Source: Lota lota (lineage: Eukaryota; Chordata; Actinopteri; Gadiformes; Lotidae). From it: a stretch of DNA of 64,000 nt. The first letter of the stretch is position 1; each line of letters opens with the position of its first letter. The notes under the pieces are model-generated. The model ran no database searches and had not been told where the DNA came from. It saw nothing but the letters and a program-made list of their open reading frames with translations. Where the stretch lies: NCBI GenBank assembly GCA_026745465.1, contig JACYXH010000352.1:692001-756000 (forward strand), in the 5' to 3' direction. A program made the position numbers and the translations under genes. This document shows, one piece after another, positions 37,878-49,286 of the stretch.

Positions 37878-39217
37878 GTCTCCCTTCTCCTTCCCAGGGC
37901 AAACACAAATATTGCTGATCTCAAAACCCGGCGGTCAATCCTGGAGAGGTTGGTGGCGGCAGATGGGGGAGAGAAAAAAACAAACAAGAGATGGTTTAAA
38001 GGCCGAGCTAGCATCCAACACGACTCTATTTCAGTGCAATTGAGAATGTGAGCACGATGCATCTGTCATTAGCCCGCTTGCAATTATAATGCAAAAAATC
38101 CCTATCCCTCTCAACAAAGCTGGACATATCTGTACAACGCATAAACACACTGCTGCAGAAAACTAGAACAGTAAGTCATAAGCTACGGATTTAGCACTGA
38201 CGACAGATTGCTTACGTTTAATCCCTTTTTAAAGGAAGCATCATTTTGATCTCTTCATTCTCTGAACTGCAGCTTTCTGGTTCTCGTAGAGGGATGCTGC
38301 TGCATGGACCAGGCGCCCACTGGGTCCTAGTGCTAGTCCCGTTGCCTGTTATTTCCCATCTGGAGTCGCATTTGATAGTTCCCTTAACTAATATAAACAT
38401 ACGTGACATTAAAATATACTGCACTGAGATAAAAAACGATATAGCCTACTCATTAACTAAATGGATCTGCAATATGCAGCCCTATCATAAACATATAAAA
38501 ACGATATCAGTAACCGAGGTAAATATTCCTAAATAATTTAGTTGGGCATTAGCCTACTTGAGCATATATGTGTTTCACCCAAGTTGAAATATGTTAAACT
38601 ACTGCGACATAATAATGTGATATAAATTAATAAAGTGTAAAGTAACCGGTTAACTGCAATGGTCAGCGTTAGGACCCGGAGGATTAAAGTGAGGACACGT
38701 CAAATCTCTTCTGTCACTTCCGTTATTTTGTATCGGTGGTATCCGGCATGCTCTAGTTGCTGTTGGGCATTTAATAACGTTTACTCATTATATTACAATT
38801 CTTGATATTTGGCTACGTGTGTTTGTTTATTTTACCTGTGTGGTTTCTCTGTTTCCCCATCTAATATTTATATTTTATTTGCACTCATTTTGTCAGTGTA
38901 TAAAGATTCCTTTACATAACATTGACACACAGGCATCGACCATACAGCCTATGTATCAACCATGTTACTTATTTTTGTCTATGGGAATATTATTTATGTC
39001 GTGCAATATAAAATAAGCTAAAGAGTTAGTGATACAATTGGAAATAATGCAGCAGTTTCTAAATAGTGATATTGTAACATATCAATAAAAATAAAAATAA
39101 GTATTATTCAACCCAATCAGTCAATGCCTCAATCACACCACAAAGCATCCCAAAATACAGACATCATGTTGAACAGAAAGGCCTAATTAGCATGATGGTA
39201 ATGATATTTGAAAAGCT

Positions 39218-39244
39218 TCTCATCCAATTTAATGGAAAAAGTCA

Positions 39245-39304
<60 letters not shown>

Positions 39305-39443
39305 CACACACACACACGCACACACGCACAACACACACACACACCCACCCACCCACCGACCCACACACACAGCACACCACACACACACAACACACACACA
39401 CACCACCACCCACACACACACCCACCCACACACACACACACCA

Positions 39444-39510
<67 letters not shown>
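39218..39510. repeat. interrupted (CA)n locus with duplicated flank, copy 1
   Basis: About 28 unique bases (tctcatccaatttaatgg...gtcatc) precede a CA tract that is repeatedly interrupted by G, CC and AC steps. The same flank recurs at 39688. Confidence 0.92.
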
Positions 39511-39513
<3 letters not shown>

Positions 39514-39687
39514 GACAGGAAAGTATGTCTGAGAAAATACATTCATTTTGTGGTTAACAAACAAAGTGTTAGAAGTAAACCCCAAGGCTTCCCGGAATGA
39601 AGACAGCCTAAGGAGTTGGTGATAAACCACGGCGTGGTTCTTTTTTTGTGTATTTAGTCTGCGAGCTCTCGTTGTTCTCTTTCAATA

Positions 39688-39714
39688 TCTCATCCAATTT
39701 AATGGAAAAAGTCA

Positions 39715-39802
<88 letters not shown>
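39688..39802. repeat. (CA)n locus with duplicated flank, copy 2
   Basis: The same 28-base flank as at 39218, here followed by a pure CA tract (39716-39802) that ends about 90 bases before the sgca start codon. Confidence 0.92.
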
Positions 39803-39805
<3 letters not shown>

Positions 39806-39892
39806 TGGCGACTGCAGGGATAAAGATAGCTCTGGAGTGTCTGGGGTTGTGGGTCTGTCCACTTGCTGCTGTCAATCAGAGGTGAAAACAAA

Positions 39893-42800
39893 ATGGCAAT
39901 GAAGTGGAGCTGGGTCTTCTTCCTAGCAGGCAAGTTAATACGCTCTTTATTTGATTGTTGATTAGCTGCCTGTGAAGTTTACACACAGCATAGCAGGCCT
40001 TGATCTGAAGTTGATTTGTTGGCTTTATGGAAACATTTGCAGATTGTCTCACACCTTTTGTCACCTCAAGTCAAGTTATTGGCTGTGTGTGTGTGTTTGT
40101 GTGTGTGTGTGTGGTATATGATTTAACTATTCATATTTTTATATCTCTATTATATCTACACAGTATGTGCAATCAGTTCTTTGGGGGCCAATGCGGATAT
40201 CAAATTCAACATTCCCGTGGGGAAGTTATTTACATACGAGCTGATGAGGGAAACTTTCCAAAATGACTTTCAACCCTTGTCAGTCCTCAGTAAGAACCTC
40301 CTTCTACATTCTTTCCATTACTGTCCATTATTAGACAATTATACATCGTTATGCTTCCACATAACATGATATAAGAACCATGAGTTTCCCCTCTTTGGTC
40401 TCTTCCTGAACCCTACGCAGCTGGCATCCTGTATAATGACCCCATGGTGTTTAAGTGCAACCTGCAGTACTCCCCTGACCTGCCCGAATGGCTGCGCCTC
40501 ACCCAGAGACACCCGTATGATAACGGCTTCCTCTATGGCACCCCCACATCTGCAGGGAAGAGCATTATCGAGGTATCCATGAACAGTTTCATCTGTCAGC
40601 TGATAAAAACATGTCAGACGAAAAGTGTTATGTTTTATGTACATTGATTTTTGTCAGTGCCATTATCTGTTGTAATGGCTGTCTGTGTATATGTAAATCA
40701 TGTCAAAAATAATGCTAATATATTGATTGTACTGTAGAAAAAAAACATACATTAGTCACATAAGTGATGCTATTTATAGGCTTACTCAAATTTAATTTGT
40801 TGTTTACAAATGATCTTTTTATAATCGTTTTACAGATTTATGCCATTAATAAACGGACTTATGAAACAACCAAAGAGAAACTAATCATTCAAGCCTTTGC
40901 AGGTAGGCCTTTGCATTTATTGAGACTTATCTCTATGGTACAGTGCATGTTTCTAACTGATGAGAGAAAATGGCTTATATAAAAGGGAAAAAGAGGTAGG
41001 CTGCTAGACATCATCCTCAAGCTAACACTGACACGATATATTTATTTTGGTCCTCGTACGGTGTATTGTCCATAGAAAACATACTGCCCTATCAAGCTGA
41101 ATTCTTCCTCAAGCTGAGAGAGATAGAGAAGGTGCTGCCCTCTAGCGTCCAGAATGAGATAAAGCAAGACCTGCAGAAGCTTTGGAAAACAACGGAGTTG
41201 GAAATAGTCAACATCACCAACGCACTCGACCGAGGAGGCAGAGTCCCCCTCCCCCTGGCAGGCCACTACGAGGGGTAAGTCGTGATGTCATGAAAACCAT
41301 TTAGGGTATTCCTTTTTTTTGCAGTCATATGGTCCAATTTGTGTAGGAATTTCCAACGCCAAGTGTATTATTTTTACAGATATGTATTTTTGATTGTCTT
41401 TGATTGGTATTTTTTAGACTCATGTCTATTGTAAAAGCCATTCTACCCATCCATGTGTGTATCATCTGGGGTGCTGTGTCAGGGTGTACGTTAAGGTGGG
41501 CTCGGAGCAGTACTTCTCAGAGTGTCTGCTGAAGGTGCTGACCCCGGAGATGCAGAGGCAGTGCCAGGTCAGGGAGAAAATCCCTGGGGGATGCAACTAC
41601 TGCAACATCCCCGGCAACTGCATCACCTGGTGCAAGACCCAGCTGGTGAGAACTCACCTCGTTAACCCATTCACTTTATTAGCATTAACAAAGTGTTTTG
41701 GCCTGATCCCATTTTTTTTACATCTGAAATTATTTTGCAAGCCTGCCGTCTTATCTGCTTCGACACACATCATTTTAACGCCATCAACATATACAATGTT
41801 AAATGTAATGAGTCAATACATCATCGCCGGTTTAGATTTCACAGGCATTTCTCAGTGAAACATGGCTGTTAACCAGTTGAGATATAATGTATTGATGTAC
41901 TGATTAAACGTGTGGAAGAAATGTTATAGGTCTGATTGTTTGTAGTAGAAACGCTCTGCTTTGTAACACCCTATGGCCAAACCACACCTTTACCTTCCCT
42001 TCTATCACTATACAACCTTGACTCTTCTTTTTTGTACTTTGAAGACTACATTTTAAACTTGAAATAACTTAACTTTTCAACATAAAGCTCCCCACATCCT
42101 TTGTTTTTTTTCGACTTAACCAAGAACTCATCTTCAGTTCCTGTTTTTGTTTTTTTCACTCTTTAGTTTGACTTCTCCAGTCCGGAGCCCACCGCCCCTC
42201 CCCCCACCATGGGCTCCGGGGTCCTGGAGGACGGGGGGGAGTTTGACCCCCCCGAGGCCCCCCCCAGCAGGGACTTCCTCCCGGACTACCTGGTGACGGT
42301 GATCGTACCCCTGGTCCTGGGCATCATCCTCCTGGCGTTGCTGGCCTACGTCATGTGCTGCCGACGGGAAGGAGTGTATGTTTTTATAGTCGGTTTTTAC
42401 TTTTTCATTTGAACCAATTGGTCGTCAACATGGAGAGTCTGTGTGTGTGTGTGTGTGTGGCACACTACACTTTTGTAAGATGTGTTACATTTGGTGTTTG
42501 AATGGTATTCCCCCTGTCTAAACCATGATGGTGAAAGCCAGTCTGTAGTTTAGTCGATGATTCTATTTCTTCACTCTTTAAAGGGCGTAATTAAAGGGCC
42601 CCTATTTGACCACCAGGGGTGATCTATCCATCATACATCTGGGTGGACACTCCCACGTGTGATGTCACTGAAGGATCGATTTGGGCTTGGAATGGCTAAT
42701 CAGCATCACTCCTGGTGGTAAAATAGGGACCCTTTACAAGTGGCGCGTACAACACACTTTGGTTAACAGAAAGATGCTAAACTGGGAGCTCGTTGGTGTT

Positions 42801-43788
42801 TGAGGGGCGTTTGTTTTTGTGGTTGGGGGGCGTTTGTTTTGGTGGTTGGGGGGTGTTTGTTTTGGTGGTTGGGGGGTGTTTGTTTTGGTGGTTTCGGGGG
42901 TGTTCGTTTACGTGGTTGGGGGATGCTTGGTTTTGGAATAGTAAGGATTTCATATTGTAATATAACCTTTCTTTCAGTCGCTTAGCTTATAATGTGTTTG
43001 TTCTTCAAATGCTGATATGTGTTATTCTTTCCTCATAGGGAGAAGAGGAACATAAATACTTCAGAGTAAGTCCCTCATCCCGTTTGCATTTGAACTGTGC
43101 ACCTTTCTTCATCACCATAGATAAAGAATATCATTACTCCTCACGAACCTCTCAACTCCGACTTTCCACGCGTATCAACACGACTCTGCTCTCCTAAAGG
43201 CGCTGTTTTGGCTAACTCCCTCGGCTAAGCTCGCCGTGTTAGGTTGTGTACGCCATTCCTGTGAGCGCAGGAATCGGAAGCTTTTCCCGATCCTCCGTTG
43301 TCAGTCAACACTGAAGCCCCGCGGCCTGCCCGTGATCGAGCGGAGAGGACCGCCTCCTTGCGGAGTTCTCTCTCCTGCTTGGATCAAATGGGAACGGGAT
43401 ACCAGACAAAAAGCGGAGGGACTGGCACTGACAAAACACTCCCATCAGTGATGGCTGTCGGAACAAAGAGCTATTTAACACTTATTATAACAAAAACAGT
43501 TCGCTTACAACACATTTAACCGTCCATTCATTTCCATAATGAGCCAGCACCCACCACCAGCACCATAGTCCTATGTAAAGCCTCACCGGTTTCTCCCTCT
43601 GCAGGATCCAGCTGTACCACCACCACACCGTCCACGGGAACAGCGACGAACTGAGGAGCATGGCGGAGGGGCGCCGCGTGGCTCCGCCCCTTTCCACCAT
43701 GCCCATGTTTAACTTCCGCACCGGGGAGAGGTCTGCCCCCCTGCAGTCAGACAGCCCCAGCATCCCCCTCATCATGGCCCAACAGTAA
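39893..43788 (+). CDS. sgca: sgca, alpha-sarcoglycan, complete
   Basis: Nine coding exons: 39893-39929, 40164-40289, 40421-40572, 40836-40902, 41076-41274, 41483-41645, 42167-42375, 43039-43065 and 43605-43788 (stop TAA). They give 387 residues, the same length as human SGCA. A second in-frame ATG at 39899 could also start it. Features: signal peptide (about 1-22, hydrophobic SWVFFLAVCAISS); extracellular cadherin-like region with DLPEWLRLTQR, GFLYGTP, LPYQAEFF, N-glycosylation site NIT at 173-175 and ALDRGGRVPLP; juxtamembrane cysteines; a transmembrane helix at about 289-311 (YLVTVIVPLVLGIILLALL); and a cytoplasmic tail CCRREG, HHHTVHGN, PLSTMPMFNFRTGER. Alpha-sarcoglycan belongs to the sarcoglycan complex that stabilises dystrophin-glycoprotein at the muscle membrane. 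Intron 1 uses a GC donor. The adjacent ppp1r9b mirrors human 17q21. Confidence 0.96.
42593..42735. mobile_element. MITE-like element, copy 2
   Basis: About 143 bp in an sgca intron. The ends (aaagggcccctatttgacca / tggtggtaaaatagggaccc) are inverted repeats of about 25 bp with two mismatches. TA flanks both ends, consistent with a TA target duplication. It shares tggacactccca and ggaatggctaatca with copy 1 at 24470-24600. Confidence 0.75.
42803..42925. repeat. 23-bp GT-rich minisatellite, ~5 copies
   Basis: Tandem units of the type gggtgtttgttttggtggtt, with G-rich junctions, in an sgca intron. Later copies are degraded. Confidence 0.85.
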
Positions 43789-44149
43789 GGCGCGTGTAAT
43801 GACTGTTAATGGGTTTGAGCCCCAATGTCTGAATGCATCTGTATCTGAGTTCACTGTAAGTCCCATAGGCCTACCCATCAACGTTTAGTGAGCGAAATGC
43901 TCTGTGACGTGTCTGTTCTGATTGACTGCACACCTGCCTCTGCATGAGACAATTGAGCTTTTAGATCACTCCCAGGCCCATTTCTGACCAATCAGGGCAT
44001 CTTTTCTCTGATTGGTTCAGGGAATCCATCTGGCCTGTCAGTCACATTTTCACAGCGTTATCATAGCTCCACCAGAGGGAGGGAGCAATTTTGTGGGTTG
44101 CGTATTTTCCAAGTCTTGCTCTTCTTCATTTTCATTTTCTTTTTCACAG

Positions 44150-44180
44150 TGAACCCTCCGTTGACTCAATGCCAAGGTAA
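44150..44180 (+). other. sgca: possible alternative last coding exon of sgca
   Basis: A TTTTCTTTTTCACAG acceptor precedes TGAACCCTCCG. If exon 9 is spliced at 43784 (CA/GTAAGG), the reading continues H-EPSVDSMPR to TAA at 44178-44180, giving 396 residues with an AQH... end. The final His at that point resembles the DQH end of mammalian SGCA. Needs transcript evidence. Confidence 0.4.
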
Positions 44181-44616
44181 AGCCCACCTGGTCTACCTTC
44201 CACTTTGGAGGATACATGCATGGGAAACTTATGTTTGTGTCTAAAATGGGGGCTGGGGTATATTTCCCCAATGTATACAGGAAACAAGAACCACTCTAAA
44301 TGTTAACTTTTCTTTGTTTTTCGTGCTTGTGTTTAAAAAAAGATTAGTTAACATTATATCCACTGAAAATATGACGTGATAAATATTTCTGCCCGGTTTT
44401 ATTATTAACCTGTATGTACTCAGCGGTGACACTAGAGGGCGATGTGGGATCGTGTTATTTATATATCCAAGTCATTCACAGGTTTCATGTATTAGTCTTT
44501 TGATGGTCGTTGATCAACTAATGTATGTAGTATACTTCTACGTCAACCTTAAGGATGTATACATTAACGTCAATTTTGTCTAGTCATTCTGCATTCTGCA
44601 TAACCTTGTGAAAATT

Positions 44617-44622
44617 AATAAA
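44617..44622 (+). terminator. sgca: polyadenylation signal of sgca
   Basis: AATAAA about 830 bases after the 387-aa stop. The cdc42ep4 signal lies on the other strand 415 bp away. Confidence 0.5.
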
Positions 44623-45035
44623 GAAATGAAGAAACAAAGCTCTGCTTCCATTTGATGTCTTCGTAGTGTGTGGCAATACTCTACCACACAGTATACTGTA
44701 TGTAGCCTACTTTTTGTAATTCGTTTGTTTTCAAAATCGTGCAAGACACATTATGCTCATATTGGATCTTTCAAAAACATAATTAATCTCACTCTGGTTA
44801 TTCTTGGGGTTATTCCAGTTTCAACTGCAAACCGAAGGTTAATACGCTTCCATTGTGAGATTCTAGATGTGCCACTTCTCTGAAATGGTCTCAAAGTCCA
44901 GCCGCTGCTTCTATGAGGAAAGATGAACATGAATCAACTTGCAGTCTCAGCATCTACTCTGACTCCAACTGGCGAAATGCATTAACAAATGAAATACATT
45001 AACACAGCCACAGGTAAAGATTACCAGCTTTTTCT

Positions 45036-45041
45036 TTTATT
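45036..45041 (-). terminator. cdc42ep4: candidate distal polyadenylation signal of cdc42ep4
   Basis: TTTATT on + (AATAAA on -). It would give a 3-kb 3' UTR over 45.0-48.06 kb, a stretch without other genes. A proximal alternative is TTTATT at 47838-47843, only about 220 bases past the stop. Confidence 0.35.
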
Positions 45042-47340
45042 GAAAAATATAGCTGTTATTTCAAAGAACAGAGTGGTATATATATATTATTCATATACAG
45101 TAAAACAAAGGGGATGAGAAACGGTAAAGAAAACGGCACATACTTTATTAGATTACAGCCACCCAATAAAAAACAACTAAAACGAGAGGTTTTACGGCCA
45201 CGCTTTCGCCAGCCTCCTCTCACAATCGTTTATCTCAACCAACAACAGACGGTTCATTTATTTTTAGCAGTCAAACCTCCCAAATGATTTCATGTAAAAA
45301 GTTATCATTCGGAGCTATTAAGGTGGATTTTATCACCAACCTTCTTGTGTTTTCTTCGGATATAAGCTCCACTTTGTTTTTATTGCTGAAGGAAAACTCC
45401 TACCAGTTAAAAGATGGCACAATGTGTAGGCTGTTATTTTCTGTTATTCTGATTAGAGCAGCGACAGCGAAGCATTCTCCACTGTGGAAGTATTCCTAGT
45501 GTCCGTTAGTGTGAAAACAACTTGGTGGGACATGAGGAATTTCAGCTCCCCCAAACAATCCCAAAAAGGGACTTTACCAATAAAGTCAAGAGTGAAACCA
45601 AAATAAAATGCAACACAACCCAGACTTATGGCCCATTTAGATTCTGCGAGGAGAACTTTGTAGTTTGAAAACACACTGCAGCGCGCGTACATGAAATCAT
45701 TCAATCACAAAACACAATGACAAGATATATACACACTTGGTAAATACAATTTCCTTCCAAATCATTCGGCTGGCCCTTAGTGAACACGCAGCTAACATGA
45801 CCTTCTCCCACTTGTGACCAGTACCACAAAGACAAAACACAAACAAACCAGAGACAGAATGAAACTGGAGAAAAACAAAATCATGCGTATGCAAGTATCC
45901 ATGTTCCAAAGCTCCTATGGTGGGCCGCGTCCCAATTGGTTTCACTGTGCCTCATGTCGTGCACTATTAGGGGCGTTGACATTTTGTAGTGTCCAAAATG
46001 TTACTGTACAAATCTGGTTACTGCATAATTAGTGTCCGAATACCACCTGTTCCCTGCCTTACTTGTTCCCTAAATACTGGATTATAGTGTTCTATGTCTA
46101 CTATATAGGGATTATGGAATGAGGGAACAAGTGAACCAATCGGAACAGGGCTGAGGAGAGGGAGAGGTCTACAAGCCACAGCAGGGGGTACAGGAATCAT
46201 GATGGGATGCTATCCACAAGAACTTTATCGTCTAATGGAGCCCTGCGGAAACCAGCATCTGACCTCTTCTGGTCCTGCCTCTGCCAATCACAGGGCAGAC
46301 GTGGTTGCACTCGGCCGGAACTAACCGAGGATTGATCGTCTTTTCTTTCATAAATCGTTTTCTGCAGATGAGTCAACGCGGTTTAGTTTTTTTATACATC
46401 GTTCCACCATCCATAAATGGAAGTAAACACTCTCGTCTAGGGTTGTGGTTTACATGCCGAGCAGGCGTTTTGTTTTGTTGTACGACTCCTGATTAACTTA
46501 CAAAGCTCTCTCTATTCACTGCTCACCTACCTCAAGCCCTAATGTGTGGTGTGGAGTGACAACACCAAAGAAACAAGCCATTTCTCCCTTGACAACCGCA
46601 ATTAGACTCCAAAGTCCAGTCAGGTTTAGAACATCGATCAAGAAAAAGAAAAAAAAACAAATATACTCATGTACCAAAGGCCTCTGTTTTGCAATAATTC
46701 ACATTTGACATCATGACATTCAACAAAAGTAAGCATTAGCCTACAACATGAATGTTATCGTCAGCCATTACAGCCACATTGGGACATCGCCAGCCGAGCT
46801 GACATGACCTTACAAGACCTTAGGTTAGTGTTGTGTCGTGTAACGTTTCAACCACAAAATCATGCGTACCGATAGCCGATTCACCAAGTCCTTCGGGCCC
46901 CAGCTGGCTTATGAAAGATGACCTAAACTAAGGAAAGCCACAAATCCAAAAACCCAACAGCAAAGAAACCTGTAATGAAAAGCTTAGCGTGGTACAAAAG
47001 ACGCACAAAATCCAAGCGTGTCCCTGACAAGAAAACTAAACAATGCGTGGAATGGTGGACAAAAAACAGAAAGAAAAGAAAATTACTGTAGGCCTGCTAG
47101 TTAGGAACAAGCAAACGTTAAGATACTGATGATATAGTAATGGGCCATAGAACACCAGCTACTCAATAATGTATGTACACAAAGGAAAACGATAGACACA
47201 ATCACCCTCAACAAGCAGAAATGGTCTAAGTGATAGGAATTTAATTTCAGTTTTAGTGTCGGTGCCACTAGCACATTGTCACTGGTGAATAGAGCACTAT
47301 GGCTGCTTCACTACCACATCCACACACTTTGGGATTCATT

Positions 47341-47358
47341 CCCCCCCCCCCCCCCCCC
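47341..47358. repeat. poly-C run
   Basis: About 18 C residues (poly-G in a cdc42ep4 transcript if the long 3' UTR is used). Confidence 0.85.
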
Positions 47359-48060
47359 TCCATTCATTTCCTCACCCCTCTGTGTCCTTTCTCTCAACCG
47401 TAGACGTCATACTCTCAATGCACTTCCATTTTTCTGTCTCATGTTGAAATCACGAGTCCCGCCTGCTGCCTTTGTCTTTACAAAGAACAACCACTGGAGA
47501 CTTGGTGAGCTGTCCTCGTCGCTGGGCAGGGCAGGTTACTTGGAACTGGACGACTGTTTCAAAATGGGGTTTTGAGTGTTTCAAACATGGAAAACGTTCA
47601 TCATAATGTTGCGTCTGGAATGTGACCCTAGAAATGATCGTTTAAAGAATGTAAGACTGTAGCGTTTTGGCATCATCCTTTGCTCTATGAAAGACGAATG
47701 TGGACGAGACTGTGCTTTCGCTCTTCTGAAAGTCGATTTGGGACTTCCATTTTAATTACCATTTAATCTGTCACATTCACGTGAGAGAAGTCCGCTTATG
47801 TATGGCCACAATAAGGTGTTTAAGGCTTAATAACAGAATTTATTTATTCTTACAGTAAGTATAGTCGGACAAAGTGCAGAGAGATTAAGACCCAAAAAGG
47901 CCCAAACATAGCGCCGTCATGTGCTGGTTTTTCCATTTCCGTCGCCCACGCCACACCACTCTCTCTCCGTCCTCGGTTTTTGGCGACAGCCTTCTGGATC
48001 ATCAGTTTGGTGCGCCTCAGAATGTACCGTCCCCGACCAGCGCGGCTTTCCCCCCGACGC

Positions 48061-49074
48061 TCACACCCGGATCTCGTCCTCGTCCTCGTCCATGAAGGAG
48101 AACTCCCGGTCGTCCTCTCCGCGGGGCGAGCTGTACTTGGCACTGTCCGTGTCGCACTCCAGCAGGGGGCCCGGCGTCTTGTCGTCCAGGGCGGCCGAGC
48201 CCGAGCTGGACAGGGAGCAGCTGTCCAGGCGGTGGTTCCTCCTGGCCTGCAGCTCCGGCGTGTACGGCTCCCCGGCGGCCGTCTGCGGGAGCGTGCTGCG
48301 GGGCGGCCTGGCGGGCACGCGCTCCGCCTCCCGCGGCTGGGCGAGGGCGTCGAGCGAGGGCGAGCCGCCGCTCTCGCTGCCCTTGCCCTCCTCGTAGCCC
48401 AGGTCGTCGTCCTCCCAGCCCTTCTTCTCCATGACGCTCAGGATGTCGCCCAGCATGGACGGCCCCAGGTCGATGTTGAACGACATGATGGAGTCGGCGT
48501 GCTTCAGCCCGCCGCCGCCGCCGCGGGGCATCGACGGCGGCAGGTCCATGAGCTCCCCAAAGTTGTGCTCGTCGAAGTCGGGGTCCAAGGTCGCCATGGC
48601 CACCGCCCCGCCGCCGCCGTTGGCCGGCCAGGCGTCCGACCCGGGCGGCCTCTTCATGGGGCTGGACGAGACGCTCTTGGGCAGCCGCTGGCCGAAGTGG
48701 GCGTCGTCCTCGTTCAAATAGGGCAGGGAGATGGCGTTTTTCACGTAGGCGGACGAGCCGCCGGAGGGCATCCCGCCGCCCTCGTACCGGTCCCCTCGGT
48801 TGATGGACTGCGAGCGCTTGCTGCTGCGGAAGGTCCGAGACAGCAGTCCGGGTTTGGGGCCCAGGGGCTCCGGCCTGGGCTCGGGCTCCCTGGGGGCCTC
48901 CCCGGACCGCGTGCTGAGGAACGACGTGTCCCCGAACGCGTCGCCGCCGCGGCCCACGTGCATGGTGTGGCGGAAGTCCCCGAGTGGGGCGCTGATCATC
49001 TCTGCCGTCAGGTCGGCCCGCGACCGCCTCTTTGCCTGATTGGAGTGGGACACCAGCTGCTTGAGGATGGGCAT
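48061..49074 (-). CDS. cdc42ep4: cdc42ep4, Cdc42 effector protein 4 (BORG family)
   Basis: One coding exon of 337 residues (human 356). The ATG at 49074-49072 opens MPILKQLVS, the conserved start; nothing upstream in frame begins with ATG. Residues 27-41 form a CRIB motif (ISAPLGDFRHTMHVG) that binds GTP-loaded Cdc42/TC10. Conserved BORG blocks follow: GDAFGDTSFL, LLSRTFRSSKRSQS, YVKNAISLPYLNE, KSVSSSPMK, and KHADSIMSFNIDLGPSMLGDILSVM. The acidic end FMDEDEDEIRV is diagnostic for CDC42EP4. Such proteins act at the plasma membrane and cytoskeleton downstream of Cdc42, promoting septin and actin reorganisation. A TTCTCCTTCTTCTCAG acceptor (exon from 49286) shows that the exon starts with about 210 bases of 5' UTR. 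At least one non-coding first exon therefore lies farther upstream. Glycine and proline runs are more frequent than in mammals. Confidence 0.95.
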   Translation of the reverse strand: MPILKQLVSHSNQAKRRSRADLTAEMISAPLGDFRHTMHVGRGGDAFGDTSFLSTRSGEAPREPEPRPEPLGPKPGLLSRTFRSSKRSQSINRGDRYEGGGMPSGGSSAYVKNAISLPYLNEDDAHFGQRLPKSVSSSPMKRPPGSDAWPANGGGGAVAMATLDPDFDEHNFGELMDLPPSMPRGGGGGLKHADSIMSFNIDLGPSMLGDILSVMEKKGWEDDDLGYEEGKGSESGGSPSLDALAQPREAERVPARPPRSTLPQTAAGEPYTPELQARRNHRLDSCSLSSSGSAALDDKTPGPLLECDTDSAKYSSPRGEDDREFSFMDEDEDEIRV

Positions 49075-49286
49075 GACGCAGCTCGTTACAACCCCCAAGG
49101 CTGAGCAGAACCACCGGCGGACAGAAGCAGATGGGCGCAGAGAGACCTCCGACGAGTGCTTATGAATTCAGTGACGGAAACAGGGCTGGGGTCGTGTCAA
49201 AGCGAGAGAAGGTCCATGTGTGTAGCCATTACAATACCCCTGAACCGCGATGCATGTCCACGTCTTGTCTCACTTCCTGGATCAAC
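49075..49286 (-). other. cdc42ep4: 5' UTR part of the cdc42ep4 coding exon
   Basis: Bounded on the minus strand by the acceptor CCTTCTCCTTCTTCTCAG and the start codon. No upstream frame overlaps the start convincingly. Confidence 0.6.

Larger units (their letters stand above)
37878..39892. other. shared 5' region of ppp1r9b (-) and sgca (+)
   Basis: Two kilobases between the divergent start codons. The first part is GC-moderate and probably carries the ppp1r9b 5' UTR and promoter. The rest is AT-rich and holds two CA-repeat loci with a duplicated flank directly before sgca. No clear TATA or CpG island boundary was found. Confidence 0.5.

Noticed and set aside
43815-43880. SINE B-box-like ggtttgagccccaatgtctg after sgca exon 9
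   Set aside because: Only about 30 bases resemble a SINE head, without an A box or tail; too little to call.
49075-49098. Upstream extension of cdc42ep4 (GVVTSCV before MPILKQ)
   Set aside because: The extension would start at TTG, not ATG. MPILKQL is the conserved family start.
47980-49114. + strand 374-codon frame and minus 365-codon frame over cdc42ep4
   Set aside because: Both are off-frame shadows of the cdc42ep4 exon. Only the frame with the CRIB motif and the DEDEIRV end is a known family member.
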